The notes under the pieces were generated by a model. The model ran no database searches and was not told where the DNA came from. It worked only from the letters and a program-made list of their open reading frames with translations. A DNA stretch of 64,000 nt from Cranoglanis bouderius (lineage: Eukaryota > Chordata > Actinopteri > Siluriformes > Cranoglanididae): NCBI GenBank assembly GCA_023630585.1, contig CM042565.1:1844013-1908012 (forward strand), in the 5' to 3' direction. Shown in pieces: positions 11,093-23,200 of the stretch. The position numbers were made by a program, and so were the translations under genes. Numbering within the stretch: the first letter of the stretch is position 1; each line of letters opens with the position of its first letter.

Positions 11093-11228
11093 TTGGTGCG
11101 GCTATGGCTCAGGTGGTAGAGCGGGTTGTCCACTAATCATAGGGTTGGCGGTTCGATTCACTCTGCTGCCATTGGTGTGTGTGTGTGCGTGAATGGCGCT
11201 ATATAAGCGCAGACCTTTTACCATTTAC
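11093..11228 (+). mobile_element. tRNA-derived SINE
   Basis: It has a pol III A box (TGGCTCAGGTGGTAGAGCG, from 11105) and a B box (GGTTCGATTC, 11150-11159) at tRNA spacing. The tail is typical of fish SINEs (GCGCTATATAAGCGCAGACC). It cannot be a functional tRNA gene because the arms do not pair and the tail continues. It lies shortly after the MHC stop codon. Confidence 0.85.
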
Positions 11229-12724
11229 ATATTTATGGAATAAATGTTTTATTGCTTTTTATGACGGTGATGATTTTTTAATGCCTTTTTGTAACTTATT
11301 GTGTTATGACTATTTGAATGTGAAAATAAGAAGAGCGTTCTAACACTCAGAGGAAAGCACTAGCTGCTCTCTTCCACATACATGATGCCCACGATTGGCT
11401 AGTGGTGCTGTGATTGGCAGGTGAGAGAGGTCTGCCCCTCCCACCCTGACAGCACAGCCAGTTTTGCTCCTAATTTGACTCTTGACTCCACTTGAACCCT
11501 GTTCAACCTTTAAATAACACTTAAACACTTTTTTTAAAAAAGTATTTTCTTTTCTTTTTTTTTCATAACAAAAAACAACTCAAACTTTACAAGATACAAA
11601 CTTTTGCACTCAACTGGACATTATGTATTAAGATTAAAACAAACTGGAAGAAAATGTTTATGTTGTAATAAATCACCTACCTCTCAAAATGAGAGCACTT
11701 TGTTACCAAATAATATATTTTATACTTTTTTATGCTCTATAATTTTTGGTAAATTACCTGATAAACTTGAAAATAAATGCACTTTCAAGTCCATACCAAA
11801 GAAGTGTGTGTGTTTTTTTACTCTTTTTTTATTAAACCAGTACAATAAAGTCTGCACAATCTGCACAACACCACCTGGATCTCATATAACATCTCTTTTA
11901 GAAATTGCTAAACAAATTCTAATACAATCAATAATTCCCTTTATTTAGTATGTAAATGAGGAACTATAGTATATTTTGTGTTATTCTAATGCAGCACCCA
12001 CAACATAACCGTGTCTGCTCAGCAGAACAGCTCCATTACATTCCCTGCTGGGAAAAAAGCTTAATAGAAACCCTCATAGAATTTGTATTGGTTTTAATGG
12101 AGACTGTAATGGCCCCTGCGGGTCGCTACTGATAATCTGTTGCCTTCTATTGGTGGCATGTTATGTCTAGTGGATACCATTAAGCATCGATATTCGTAAT
12201 GGTTAACAGCTGATGGTTTGTAATGGTATTTGTAGTGGAAACCATTAGAATTTCTGTGATGGTTTCTGTTTGTTTTGGGGTTGTTGTTTGTTTTTTTTTC
12301 AGTAGGATTTTTTTTCCCCCTTTCAGTTTAATTTGCAGTTCCGTTTGCAACCGTTATAAATACTAGACAAGTATTTATGAAATCAGACAAAACTGGAAAC
12401 ATTTGTTCTGTATTTGTTTTCTTCCCACCCGTATTCCCTGCAAGTCACGCCTCATTGTTCTAATTGGTGAAAATTATTTCAAGTAGAACATGTAAGATAT
12501 GATTAGATTGGTGTGAAGTTGCCAAAGTTGGTGCAGAGTACAAAAAAAAAAAACAAAAAAAAACAGCAAAAGTTTATTTTTATTTTGTGACACAGTTTAG
12601 CTTAACATGGAAAATTAAATGGTTAATATTTTATTATACAGGTCTTCTGATGCCTCCTGATACATCAGTGTTTAGGAAACCAGATAGGTATGTTTTTTAA
12701 AGGCAAATATAGTGAATGCTTTAC
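11229..12724. other. Intergenic, no gene; probable old repeat at 12030-12290
   Basis: AT-rich intergenic DNA between the MHC locus and the LRR gene. Within 12030-12290 the words AATGGTT, GTAATGG and ATACCATTAAG recur in both orientations, as in a decayed interspersed element, but I cannot classify it. An A-rich stretch sits at 12541-12565. Confidence 0.45.
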
Positions 12725-13115
12725 TTTTACATTTACACTGATGACATTTGGTAGACGCCCTTATCCTGAGCGGCTTCTAGAAGTGTTTAAGTCCCTATCA
12801 ACCCTGAACCCAGTCTAAAAAGCCTGCTGGGAAGGTTGGTGGAGTATGAAGAAACATACAAGTCATAGATTTTCCATCCACCCATTTTCCAACCCGTCGC
12901 AGAGCACATTCGCACACGCTCACACACACTCGCACACTACGGACCATTTGGAAACACCAATCAGCCCGCAGTGTATGTATTTGGCCTGGGGGAGGAAACC
13001 AGAGTACCCGGAGGAAACCCCCAAAGCACTGGGAGAACATGCAATGTCTGCGAAGTAGGTCTTCAGTTGTTGTTTGAATACAACCAGTGACTCAGCTGTT
13101 CAGACCTCTAGGGCA
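12725..13115. repeat. Nested repeats: L2-type tail split by another teleost repeat
   Basis: The left part (12725-12790) has the L2-type tail TTTGGTAGACGCCCTTATCC, and the right part (13053-13110) resumes with AGGTAGGTCTTCAG and CTCAGCTGTTCAGACCTC. Both match the LINE at 14499-15165 in the same order. Between them lies a separate repeat with GGAGGAAACCAGAGTACCC and GGGAGAACATGCAA. The arrangement reads as a younger repeat inserted in an older one. Confidence 0.65.
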
Positions 13116-14099
13116 TAAACAATATTAAAAGTATGTTTGCTGTGGTTTTACGTAGAAAGTAGTTAATTTATTTAACGGATAATTTAGTAACAGCATCATA
13201 ACTATGGTACATCCATATAAATAAAAAGTAGACTACTTGTGTTGTAGTTTAGTGTATGTCCTTGTGCATTGTTTTATTATATATAATATAGATTTATGAC
13301 AATATCTGTAATAATTTGGGGTCGTGATGAAAGAACTGTGCAAGAAAAGGGCTTCGTTAAAATGTGTGATGTTACTGTGTGCTGAATTCGTGTTCAGTAG
13401 CGAAATCGGACGGGGATCCTCCTCGCATGATTGGACACGGAGGTGATCAGAAAATAAGATGATTGGACGATAAGAATTAGCCAATCATTGAATAGGAGGC
13501 GGGATTCGCGGAATACGGGTAGGACAGAAAATGAGGTGTGTTTATTCAGGCAGGGTGGGTTGTCAAAGTCCTTCCTGTATTTTATGAGAAGTGAGAGGAG
13601 GTGAAGTCTTCCGGAAGTTACGTCTCAGCTGTAAGACTCGTCTAAAAGCGGTGTATTAACGTTTTACTGGATTTAGTACAAAAGTCGCTAATGTTTACAT
13701 GTACAGTGGGCTGTGTCTCATTTCACCCTGAAGGAGTCATTATAAATCTCAACGCTTCTCTGCAACACTGATGAAGACTGAACACACCCCGGGTGAGAGT
13801 CTCATTTTAATACATTTGTGTGACTATTAGGACTAAAATTGCTTTTATTTCATTAGGTGTGGCTTCAGTATAGCACACTTTACTGGTTTAGCACCCTTAC
13901 TCTCCACACTTTACTGGTTTAGTACCCCCCCCCCGGTATTACTGTTTTAGTGTACACTTCGGTGTGTTAGTGCCCTTACTCTGTACACTTCGGTGTGTTA
14001 GTGCCCTTACCCTGTACACTTCGGTGTTTACCCTGTACACTTCAGTGTGTTAGTAACTTCCCCTCGCTGTTTCAGAGTCCTCGGGGTGAGAAGTGAGCG
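13116..14099 (+). promoter_or_regulatory. Likely promoter and 5' leader of the LRR gene
   Basis: The sequence becomes CpG-richer from about 13380. A plausible non-coding first exon ends at 13792 (CCCCGG followed by GTGAGA), and the coding exon begins after TTTCAG at 14075, 24 bases before the ATG. In the intron between, 13870-14055 holds a roughly 33-bp tandem repeat (CTGTACACTTCGGTGTGTTA) in about five imperfect copies. No transcription start evidence can be read directly. Confidence 0.45.
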
Positions 14100-14358
14100 A
14101 TGCCTCTGTTTCGTCAGGCCGAGGTCAGACAGGAGAGGGAGGGGGAGAGAGAGAAGGAGAGAGAGGGGATGAAGAGGAAGAGTCATCAGCATGAGTGTGA
14201 TGAGGAAGACGAGGATGAGCCTTCGTCACTGAGGCGTCTGTGTGTCTTCAGCCTGGCGGAGAACATGAAGGACGTGTGGACGCAGGACTACGCCAACAAC
14301 TACATGGATCACTACTTCTTCCGATACGTCATGGGGCCCTTCAGCCTACTGCGTACGT

Positions 14359-14407
<49 letters not shown>

Positions 14408-15384
14408 CCTATAATGCAGCTTCTACCACAGAACTGTGAAATCACTCAGTTTGTTAGGGAACTCCGGCTGTAGAACCCTGATGGTCTCCTGCAGGTGTTA
14501 CATTTACATTTACATTTACGGCATTTGGTAGACGCCCTTATCCAGAGCGACTTACAGAAGTGCTTTGAGGTCTCTATCAACAAATGCATCCTGATACTGG
14601 TTCACAAGGTCACGGACTAAAGAATAAGTATTTAAGTAAGAGGTAGGTCTTTAGACGTCGCTTGAAGACCGCCGGTGTCTCAGCTGTTCGGACATCTTGG
14701 GGAAGTTCATTCCATCACCTGTAGGTGCCAGAACAGAGAAGAGTCTTGATGCGTGCCTTCCTTGTACCCTGAGAGATGGTGGGACCAGTCGAGCGGTGCT
14801 GGGGGATCGGAGAGAGCGTGGTGCAGTGCGGGGTGTGATAAGTGATTTGAGGTAAGTGGGTGCTGGTCCGTTTTTGGCTTTGTAGGACAGCATGCGATGC
14901 AGACAGCTACAGGAAGCCAGCGGGGGGAGCGTCGCAATGGCGTGGTGGTGTGGGAGAACTTCGGAAGGTTGAAAACGAGTCGTGCAGCTGCATTCTGGAT
15001 CAGATGCAGAGGTCGAACGGCCCTCCGAGGCAGACCTGCCAGGAGCGAGAGGCAGTAGTCCAGTCTCAGGGACTGAACGAGCATCCGAGTGACCTGTGTG
15101 GATAGAAATGGACGTCCAGTCCTTCTGATGTTGAAAAGGAGAAATTGACACGAGCGTGCCAGATTAGTGTAACGGTTTCCCACAGCTCTGTTGTCGTTGT
15201 TGCTGTTTACAGCAGGAGATCTGATCGAGGAGCTGCTGTGTGTTCTGTCTCGGAGGAAGCTGCTGTCTCGTGCAGCTCTGCATCTCCTCCTGCTGCCACA
15301 ACTACACACACTCTCACTGTCGCACTCGTGTAACCTCGTCACCGCCAACCTGTGCAGCCTGATCACTGTGCGCTGTCAGGTAAC

Positions 15385-15428
<44 letters not shown>

Positions 15429-17067
15429 CCTCTCTAGCAACCAAATTCCTGACAGTCGTTTGCAGAATACAGAATGTATATGTACAATGTTGTCATACAC
15501 ATCTACAGAATCAGTTTGTCCTCTGATGTCTCTCTGTCTCTGTCTTGTCCTCAGTCTCTGAAGTGTTTAGATCTGAGTGGAGCGCAGAACGTCTCCTCCG
15601 CCGCTCTGTGTTCTCTCCTCAGCGACCTGTCCTGCCTTCACTCGCTCTCTCTGGCTGGAACTCTGTGTGACCGTGCCGTGATTGCTACGGTGGCCCGGCG
15701 GTGCTCGCTGCTTCAGCACCTGGATGTTTCCCGGTGCCTCCACCTGTCCCCAGGTGCCCTGTTGCCCCTGGCGCTGCAAGGACCTAAACGTCTCACCAGC
15801 CTGCTGGCTCTTGACATCGGTTTAGGAGAGCACGAGGACGACGGACCGGCTTCAGCTGCCTTCCTCCTGCTCGGCGTGTCCGGTCTGCAGCGGCTGGCGA
15901 TAGAGGGTCTCGGACACGCTTGCGTGATCATCCAGAATCGGGATTTTGCTGTGACTGATGGGTTTACCACCCGAGAAGGCGTGCCTTGTCTTGGGGAATT
16001 ATGGGATGCAAGAGTTCAGGAAAAAGAAGTGAGAGAGGATGGATTCACAGTGGAGGAGAAAATGGACAGATCCTTGAGTTTTGATGAAGGCAGAAGAATG
16101 GATGCACCAAGGGGAAGTTTTAAATTACGTCTCCGAGAGGTACATGGACTGACCCTCGACAGTCTGGATGCTGTCAGCAACTTGTGCCCTGATCTTCGCT
16201 CTATATCTCTAAACTGCCATGATGATGATGATGCTGATGATGATGAAGGTTCCTCCCAGAGCATACGTTTGACTCGGGGCTTGGCCGGGTGGTCAGGTCA
16301 GCTGCACTTCCTCTCCCTGCAGTTCTCCGGCCCGCTCTCGGCACTGGTTCCTCCTCTGCAGGTTTCCGCTTCTTGTCTCCTCTCCCTCACGCTGGAGGGG
16401 GTCCAAGCCGACGGGAACCTGCCTCTAATTGCTCTCCTGCGTGCCTGCCCTAAACTCACTGCTCTCTCACTCCACATTGACCCTCCACGTTCCAACCAGG
16501 AAGAGGATAATGATGATGAAGACGTAGAAGACTGGGATTTACCGTGTCTTCCACACCTCCGCACTTTAACACTAGTGTAAGCTGGGCTACAGACACAAAA
16601 TTTGTATCACTACAGGCAGCATTTTATTCGTTTTGTCTGTATTCTGATCGTATATACATCGATGTATATTAACTGACTGTTTTGGTCACACTGTTTCCAG
16701 GTTCTCCTTGGAGGAGAGACAGCTGAAACCTGTGTTGTGCTGGACGTCCCTGAAGGGGGTGCTGTGGTCCTTGCTGAGAGGCTCCGTGCAGCTCCACACA
16801 CTGTCTCTGATCGCCGCTCCGTGTCGCCTGGATCCAGTGTTCAGACTGGTCCTGGATCGTCACGCCGAACCGCTGCGACGTCTCCGACACGTCAGCCTGC
16901 AGCGCTCCGACGTCACCATGGAGACGACCACGCGACTCGTAGACTCCTGCCGTCGCTTGATCAGTCTGGATGTGAGCAGATGCTGGTCCCTGACTCGGAG
17001 CAACATCACTAAATTACAGAGCCGAGCCAGAAGGAGGCGCCGTAAACTCCACGTCACATGGACATGA
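14100..17067 (+). CDS. Leucine-rich-repeat protein, 602 aa, not named
   Basis: Exons are 14100-14352, 15213-15379, 15555-16576 and 16701-17067. They sum to 603 codons with the stop, and splice phases agree at every junction. The N terminus is Arg/Glu-rich and charged (residues 5-45). Next comes a segment starting SLRRLCVFSLAENM and PGDLIEELLCVLSRRKLL, similar in layout to the BC-box or F-box-like start of substrate-receptor LRR proteins (ZYG11, MUF1). That likeness is my inference. Leucine-rich repeats of the cysteine-containing type follow (LKCLDLSGAQNVS, LQHLDVSRCLHLS, LISLDVSRCWSLT). Two acidic runs interrupt them, at about residues 375-385 and 455-470. There is no signal peptide or membrane span, so it is probably intracellular. 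An AATAAA lies at 17090. A role as a ubiquitin-ligase adaptor is possible but unproved. Confidence 0.82.
14361..14403. repeat. (GT)n microsatellite
   Basis: Long GT run beginning eight bases after the first donor site of the LRR gene. A similar AC run of 38 bases follows the second donor at 15387-15424. Confidence 0.97.
14499..15165 (-). mobile_element. 5'-truncated L2-type LINE, 3' end of reverse transcriptase
   Basis: It is inserted antisense in intron 1 of the LRR gene. On the minus strand the frames give LARSCQFLLFNIRRTGRPF, then QNAAARLVFNLPKFSHTT and YKAKNGPAPTYLKSLITP. These are the end of the reverse transcriptase and C-terminal region of L2/Maui-type non-LTR elements. The frame is broken by shifts. 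The element finishes at 14499 in repeated TGTAAA units, typical of L2 tails. The catalytic core (FADD) and endonuclease are absent. Confidence 0.85.
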
Positions 17068-17095
17068 GGCGGAGAGGAAGTGCACTATGAATAAA

Positions 17096-19030
17096 TTAAT
17101 GATCAGGGTTTACCAATGAATTCAGAATTTAAATCAGTTCTTTTTAAATCGCCCTGAGAGTTGAGCTGTTCGTTGTTTAATATGAATTGAGCTGTCTGTC
17201 TTTTTAAAGATACCAGACACTATTGTTTTATGCATGAAGTAAAACACTATCTCTAATTCTCAGATTCAGGGTGTGTAACTGTTTACAGTCGGCCATGCTG
17301 TGATATCTGTGCACTTTTGACTTCAATATAACATGAATTGATAAGATTTTCATTTAAAGATGGGTCTTGTATTTTATTTTTTTATTTTTTGCTATAACGC
17401 TTCTTTTTTGTGGTCACAGCGGAGCGTCTAAAGTTGAAAGCTTTTCAGAACAGCGAGCTCTTTTTCGCCTCCGACTAGTCAAGTGAGAAAAACAAATATG
17501 GATGACAGAGGGTCGGTTAAACATTCATCTTGTTAGTGACTGAATATGAGGAGGTATCTTTTCATGGTAATATTTTATTGGCAGTATTCCAATGTTTGGT
17601 TTTTCTTTTAAAATTTCGACATGTTGTGTAGTTTGGGGGATATTCACCGGGATGTGCTGTGAGGTCCCAGTTTAATTATGCCTGCGTCACAGTGAAGTCG
17701 CACAAGCAGCTCAAAGTCTCTTTGATTTTCATCCTCAAAAGCTACAGAGAAGGTAAACAACATCACCAGAGTTATACCAATCTTTATTTCATCTGCATTA
17801 ATAAATCTAACGTAGAGCACAAGTTAGACTAGTTAGTTTTCTGCTATATTTGTATTTTAAAAAATACATTATTTATTATAATATAAGGATGTGCAGTTTA
17901 ACCACATGGGAATTGTTTGAGTACAAATCTCAAACTGTGGAGTACAGAGGCAAAGAAAAAAAATAAATTAAAAAAAAAAAAAAAAAAAAAGAAAGGTGCT
18001 GTTGTCTCAGACACTATAGAGAGCACTGTATAATCTTTGCTAACTGACCAAAAGTTTTGTTCAACACAATTAGGGCTGACTGACCTGCTGAAGGTCCTGT
18101 AACTAATGACTTACTACCTGATGTGTGATCTACACCCAGTACAGCACTTTGGTGTACACCTTCCATCTTTTAAATGTGCTTTATAAATAAACTTTTACAT
18201 AATTACTTACTTACTTAATTACTTACTTACATGCTTAGGCACTTAGTTACTTGCTTAATTACTTACATACTTACTTACTTACTCACTTTATTACTTACTT
18301 ACTTGCTTACATACCTCATAATATACTTACATACTTACAAACCCATGCAGAATAATAATAAATACCAGCAATGTGAGCTCAGACTCAGAAAATCCACCAA
18401 TAATCCAGAAACACACACCTTATGTTGTCATAAGGGCTGTGTTTGCCCAAATCAGGCTCATTCCACCAGCTAAGGTTAGAACCTTCAACTACAACTGTTC
18501 AGCTCTGTGTTTGGACTGGATTCGGTCTCAAGGCCCATACCTCAAATGTGTTTCTGATGCATTTTTAGTTTTATATGAACAATATCAAGGTCAAAAAGTG
18601 AGTGGAAATGAAACAAACAGTTGGGAATATCAGCTATTTAAAATTTTTAAAAAAAAATCTACTTCTAAAGTTTGAAAATACACAAGGGATTTTTAAAAAC
18701 GAAAATACTGTAAACACACAATGACCCATTTAAACATAGCAACAATTTTCCAGTCATTTACCTCTTTATTTGTCAAACTGGTCTAAACAGAATCTTTGTA
18801 ACATGAATATGATTATGTTTTATACTAGAAAAAAACAGGATTTGTTGCACTTTAAGTGAAATAACTGAACATAATATTTAACCCGTGTTACTGTATCAGT
18901 CTGCCTGTAGGTGGCACTGCGAGCTTTATAACCCCTCAGTAAGAGTACGTTTTTGTTTTTTTTTTTTTGTTTTTTTTTTTAAGATCCTTTTGCCGTTTAT
19001 TGGTTGTTTTTAACAACATCATTTCCGTTT
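17096..19030. other. Intergenic; no MSH3 exon seen
   Basis: No long frame or splice-flanked domain on either strand. It includes an A-run at 17960-17990 and T-rich runs at 18955-18980. In mammals MSH3 starts divergently within a few hundred bases of DHFR, yet nothing like its first exon is visible on the minus strand here. Confidence 0.55.
18185..18335. repeat. Imperfect (TTAC)n array
   Basis: Tetranucleotide TTAC/CTTA units with scattered substitutions over about 150 bp. The frames it opens are simple-repeat artefacts. Confidence 0.92.
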
Positions 19031-19039
19031 AATGTAAAC

Positions 19040-19157
19040 TCTGGCGGGAACTTATGTCCACGTGACCTCGCTTAGTTCACTCTGAGGTATTTTAACCGTT
19101 AAACCGGTGGTCCACTACGTCAACCGCCTCAATTCAAAGAAGAAGAAACCGTTAGTC
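19040..19157 (+). promoter_or_regulatory. dhfr promoter and leader
   Basis: A GGCGGGAA word at 19043-19050 fits the E2F site that drives S-phase expression of DHFR in vertebrates. A CACGTG E-box lies at 19059-19064. No TATA box is seen, as expected for this gene. Both sites are within 120 bp of the start codon. Site calls are by sequence match only. Confidence 0.6.
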
Positions 19158-20177
19158 ATGAGTCGCGTGCTTAACTGTATCGTTGCGGTTTGTCCGGACA
19201 TGGGAATCGGGAGAAACGGAAATCTGCCCTGGCACCCGATAAGACTGAGGTAAAACTGGCTGCATCCCAAACGGCTCCGTTTTGGAAACACAGTGAACTA
19301 TATAGGCAATAGGACGCAGCTGTTTGACATCATCTGTAGTGCACTTAGGTAGAAAGTAGCGCGTTGTTCAGGATTGGGCCGACAGGTTACCGTGATGGCG
19401 AAGGAGCTGAAGTATTGGTTATCTTTAACTAGCTAACTGTGTATGTGTAATATAAAACGGTAATAATAATATGTTGGTTAGATACACAATGTTTATTCCA
19501 CCTTCTCTAATTTTGACATTAATTGTAACTTTTAAGTCACGAGTTGTCTTATAGTTTACGTTCAATTTAATTTACCTGTTTGTTATATTTTATAACAACC
19601 AAGTTTTTCATCTTTGTCAGAGGATTATAGCATCATGGATTAGCCTATAGATTTAGCAGCACTTGGCAACGGTTTCGTCACGAGGCTGCAATGTGACTGG
19701 ATTACCTCAGATTTTTTGCTTGTGTTTTATATTTTTGCTCGCATTTTGTGTGTTTATATTATATTGTATTTCATGACCATTTTGAAGTAAAAATCCACGA
19801 CAAGATGACCATCATCTTTCTTTTAAGCCTTAGCATCACCCTTTTTTTTTTAAATTATTTTTTTAAATACTTATGATTTTGTTCAGTATTTTTCTTAAAC
19901 AACAAGGAAGATGTAGGTTGTCCAGATATAGCACTGAAATTCTGAGTTTTTGTGGTGGATTTGAACTCATAATGTTCTTTTTCTTAGCATTGAACTTTTA
20001 TAGTTTTAATATCCACTGTTTTTTGTGTTTTGCAGTAATGAGTTCAAGCACTTTCAGAAGATGACCATGACTCCTACTGTAGAAGGTAAACCAAAACCTC
20101 AAACTCCTTTTTCACATTTTTAGGTTTACCAAATGTACATTTGTTCTGTATTATACTGTACACACTGCTTGTGAACG

Positions 20178-20217
<40 letters not shown>

Positions 20218-23200
20218 ATGATATGATATGTGACAGGTAAAAAGAACGTGGTCATCATGGGCAGGAAGACTTGGTTCTCGATACCAGCACAAAACCGGCC
20301 TCTCAAGAACAGAATCAACATAGTCCTGAGCCGAGAACTCAAGTAAGAACCTTGGCGAATGCCCTCGGTTAAGTGCTAAAGGCACTTTGTGTGAGATCAT
20401 TCAGGCTTTACTGGAGCAATATCTTGATCTGAAATCAGTGATTTTTGGTTAACGGGGTTTTTTTATTCGATTTAGGACAGCTCCTGAGGGAGCACACTAC
20501 CTAGCAGCTGACTTTAGCTCTGCGCTCCATCTACTGGAGAATCCAGAGCTCGAGGCTCAAGCTGATCAAGTGTGGATCATTGGTGGGAGCTCGCTGTACA
20601 AGGTCACATACTAAACACTTACACACACACACACACCACCACCACCACCACCACCACCACCACACACAGAGAGATACCATCAGCTGTTCATCTTTCCTCA
20701 CATAAACATCATCAGTCCCAAACCACACACCAAATTCACTACAGAAAATTGCAGAAGACCACCACCAGTGCCTCACCATCTTAAGTCTATTGTGGATGTG
20801 TCCCAGACCACACCCTAGTCACTATGTAGGTCACATGAACATCACAAAACTCTCCACTGCAGATGTGTTCCAAACTACACACACTTCTCACTACAAATGT
20901 GTACGGCATTTTAAACATCTGATATAACACTATAGATGTCTCAAACCACACCCTGGTCACTAAACAGGTCACAACTGTGAGAACTGATGGAGACGTGTCC
21001 CAAACAACACACCCTAATCGCTACAGTAGATGTAATTACAGTCACAAATATCTCATCAATAGTCCACTGTGGGCGCGTCTCAAACCACACTCACTTTTCA
21101 TTACAGTAGATGTACACCATCACAAACGTTTAATTATCTATTATTTACTACAAGATATTTACTGCAATATCTATATACACCTACCTTCTCACTATCATCT
21201 GTCTACCGTGCTTGTGTCCCAGACCACACTCTGGTCACTATAGAGACTACATAAACATTGTTTAAAAACACCTCCCTGATATGTGTTCTTGTGGACGTGT
21301 CCCAAACCACACCTCTTATTTACTACAGGAGATATAAACCCCATCACAAACATCATCTCACTGTGGAACTGTATAATGACATCCTAGTCACTCTACATAG
21401 GTCACATAAACATCACCCCAGTGTGGATGTGTCCCAAACCACACAGTTAGTGATGAGTCATCTTTAAATAGTTAGCTGTAGTTATTTGAACACTACATAA
21501 TTACTTCTTAAGTAATTCTACTTTAAATGACTCTTTTAATACCCTGTAGAATATTTTATGTCGTGTGTGTGAACAGTGCTTAAGATTAACCACAGAGTAA
21601 AAGTAATTCTTACAAGTTTTACTATATAAAGACACGAGATGAGCTGGGGGGGTAAAATGTCTGAGCTCGTCTCCAGTGTCTGCGGTTTTCAATGCGTTGT
21701 ATGGCACTAAAGTTTCTAACTGTAAACACACACACATACCATGCCGCATGTTTCTTGCAATCCCTCGGCTCTCCATTTGGTTGGCATGGCAACGCTGATG
21801 CTCAAGGACGCTTTTTTACAAAAGCCCCCTTCTTTCTCTGTGGTACTGTTTCACATATCTCCTACTCCTCCCTCGGCCTCTCTTTATTTCCGAGACGCTT
21901 CTTGAGCGTATTCACTGTTTTTGAGCCGACGGTATTCACTGCTGGAACATCAGCATCCTTTTGTTTAGTTATGAATGACCTTCACAGTGAATATGACTAA
22001 AATATCATGTCACGATACTCGTATTTCTACTGTACACAATGTACTTGATGCACTGCATGTTAACAAACATCTATGCTATATTACACTGTCATCTTGCCCA
22101 GCCCTATTCCCAACAACAGCAGTAACAATCAAGTGAAGTTTACGTACATTGTATTCAGAGAGACGGTAAGGGGCCTGTTAATATTTGTGAACACTTCTTT
22201 AGAGTTTCTCATATTTGTGAAATGTCTCGTTTCTGATAGGAGGTGATGGAGCGCTCGGCACGCTGCCGTCTGTTTGTAACGAGGATCCTGAAACAGTTTG
22301 ACTGCGACACGTTCATTCCTAACATCGATCTAGACAAGTTCAGGCTTCTCCCTGAGTGAGTGAAACATGAGTCACTTGGCCATTTTTCTAGTATCACTTC
22401 TTTCTTTCATTCTGCCAGAGGAAATTCATCTTTCTGATTGGTAGCAGTGCAACATATCAGAGCCATAGGATTAAAAATATGCCGATATTGTCATTCTATA
22501 CGTCACCAGGACAGCAGTAAATGTCCCAATAGCTAGTTTAATAGTGCTCAATAACCAAAGCGGAGAACTTTACCTCTTTGGAATCTATTGTTTTCAGGTT
22601 CTATTTGAAATCATGCAAAAGGTCTCAAATTGTGCTTCTCCCTCTCCAAAGGCTTAAACACTGATCCGGTTCTCCATGACCTTCCATAGCACGATGGCCA
22701 CACTGGCTTGAAGTGCTCCATTTTTCCATTACAATGGTGCAGATGGATTTGTTGGCCTCCACACACACGTGTCTGTTGTGTTCGGCACACCAAAGTGAAT
22801 CCGAAACAGTCGACACAGGCTCTAGAAAAGCCCTAAAAGGCTCTCGCGTAACACGAAAGTGGCCCGAGGCATTAACGTCAAGTTCTTCCACTCGGACGCC
22901 CATTTGGAGTGGCACTCAGAGGCGCACTGGGAGGATGACACACCATTATGGTTGTTATTATTATCTCATTGAACAGATGTGCACTCTGTGTGCAGGTGTT
23001 CGTATAAGCAGTTTAGTTTCACTGCTAGATTCAAAGACAGACGATCTGTATGTAGCTCGGACTGAACACATCAGCCAGCTGCAGATTAGATCATCAGTCT
23101 CTCTAAAGAGTTCACTTACCCCCTAGGATCTTGTGGAATTGTTTTATTTGTGAGGGGTTTGTTTTCTTTTGAACTGTTTCCTCAGGGGTGATAGCTTTCT

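Noticed and set aside
11093..11170. tRNA gene
   Set aside because: A and B boxes are present but the stems do not pair and the sequence continues into a SINE tail.
14707..15366. 219-codon minus-strand ORF as a host gene
   Set aside because: Its protein is the C-terminal end of an L2-type LINE in shifted frames, plus antisense of LRR exon 2.
15567..16564. Several minus-strand ORFs of 70-88 codons
   Set aside because: Shadows of the large third exon-rich region of the LRR gene; no splice sites or domains of their own.
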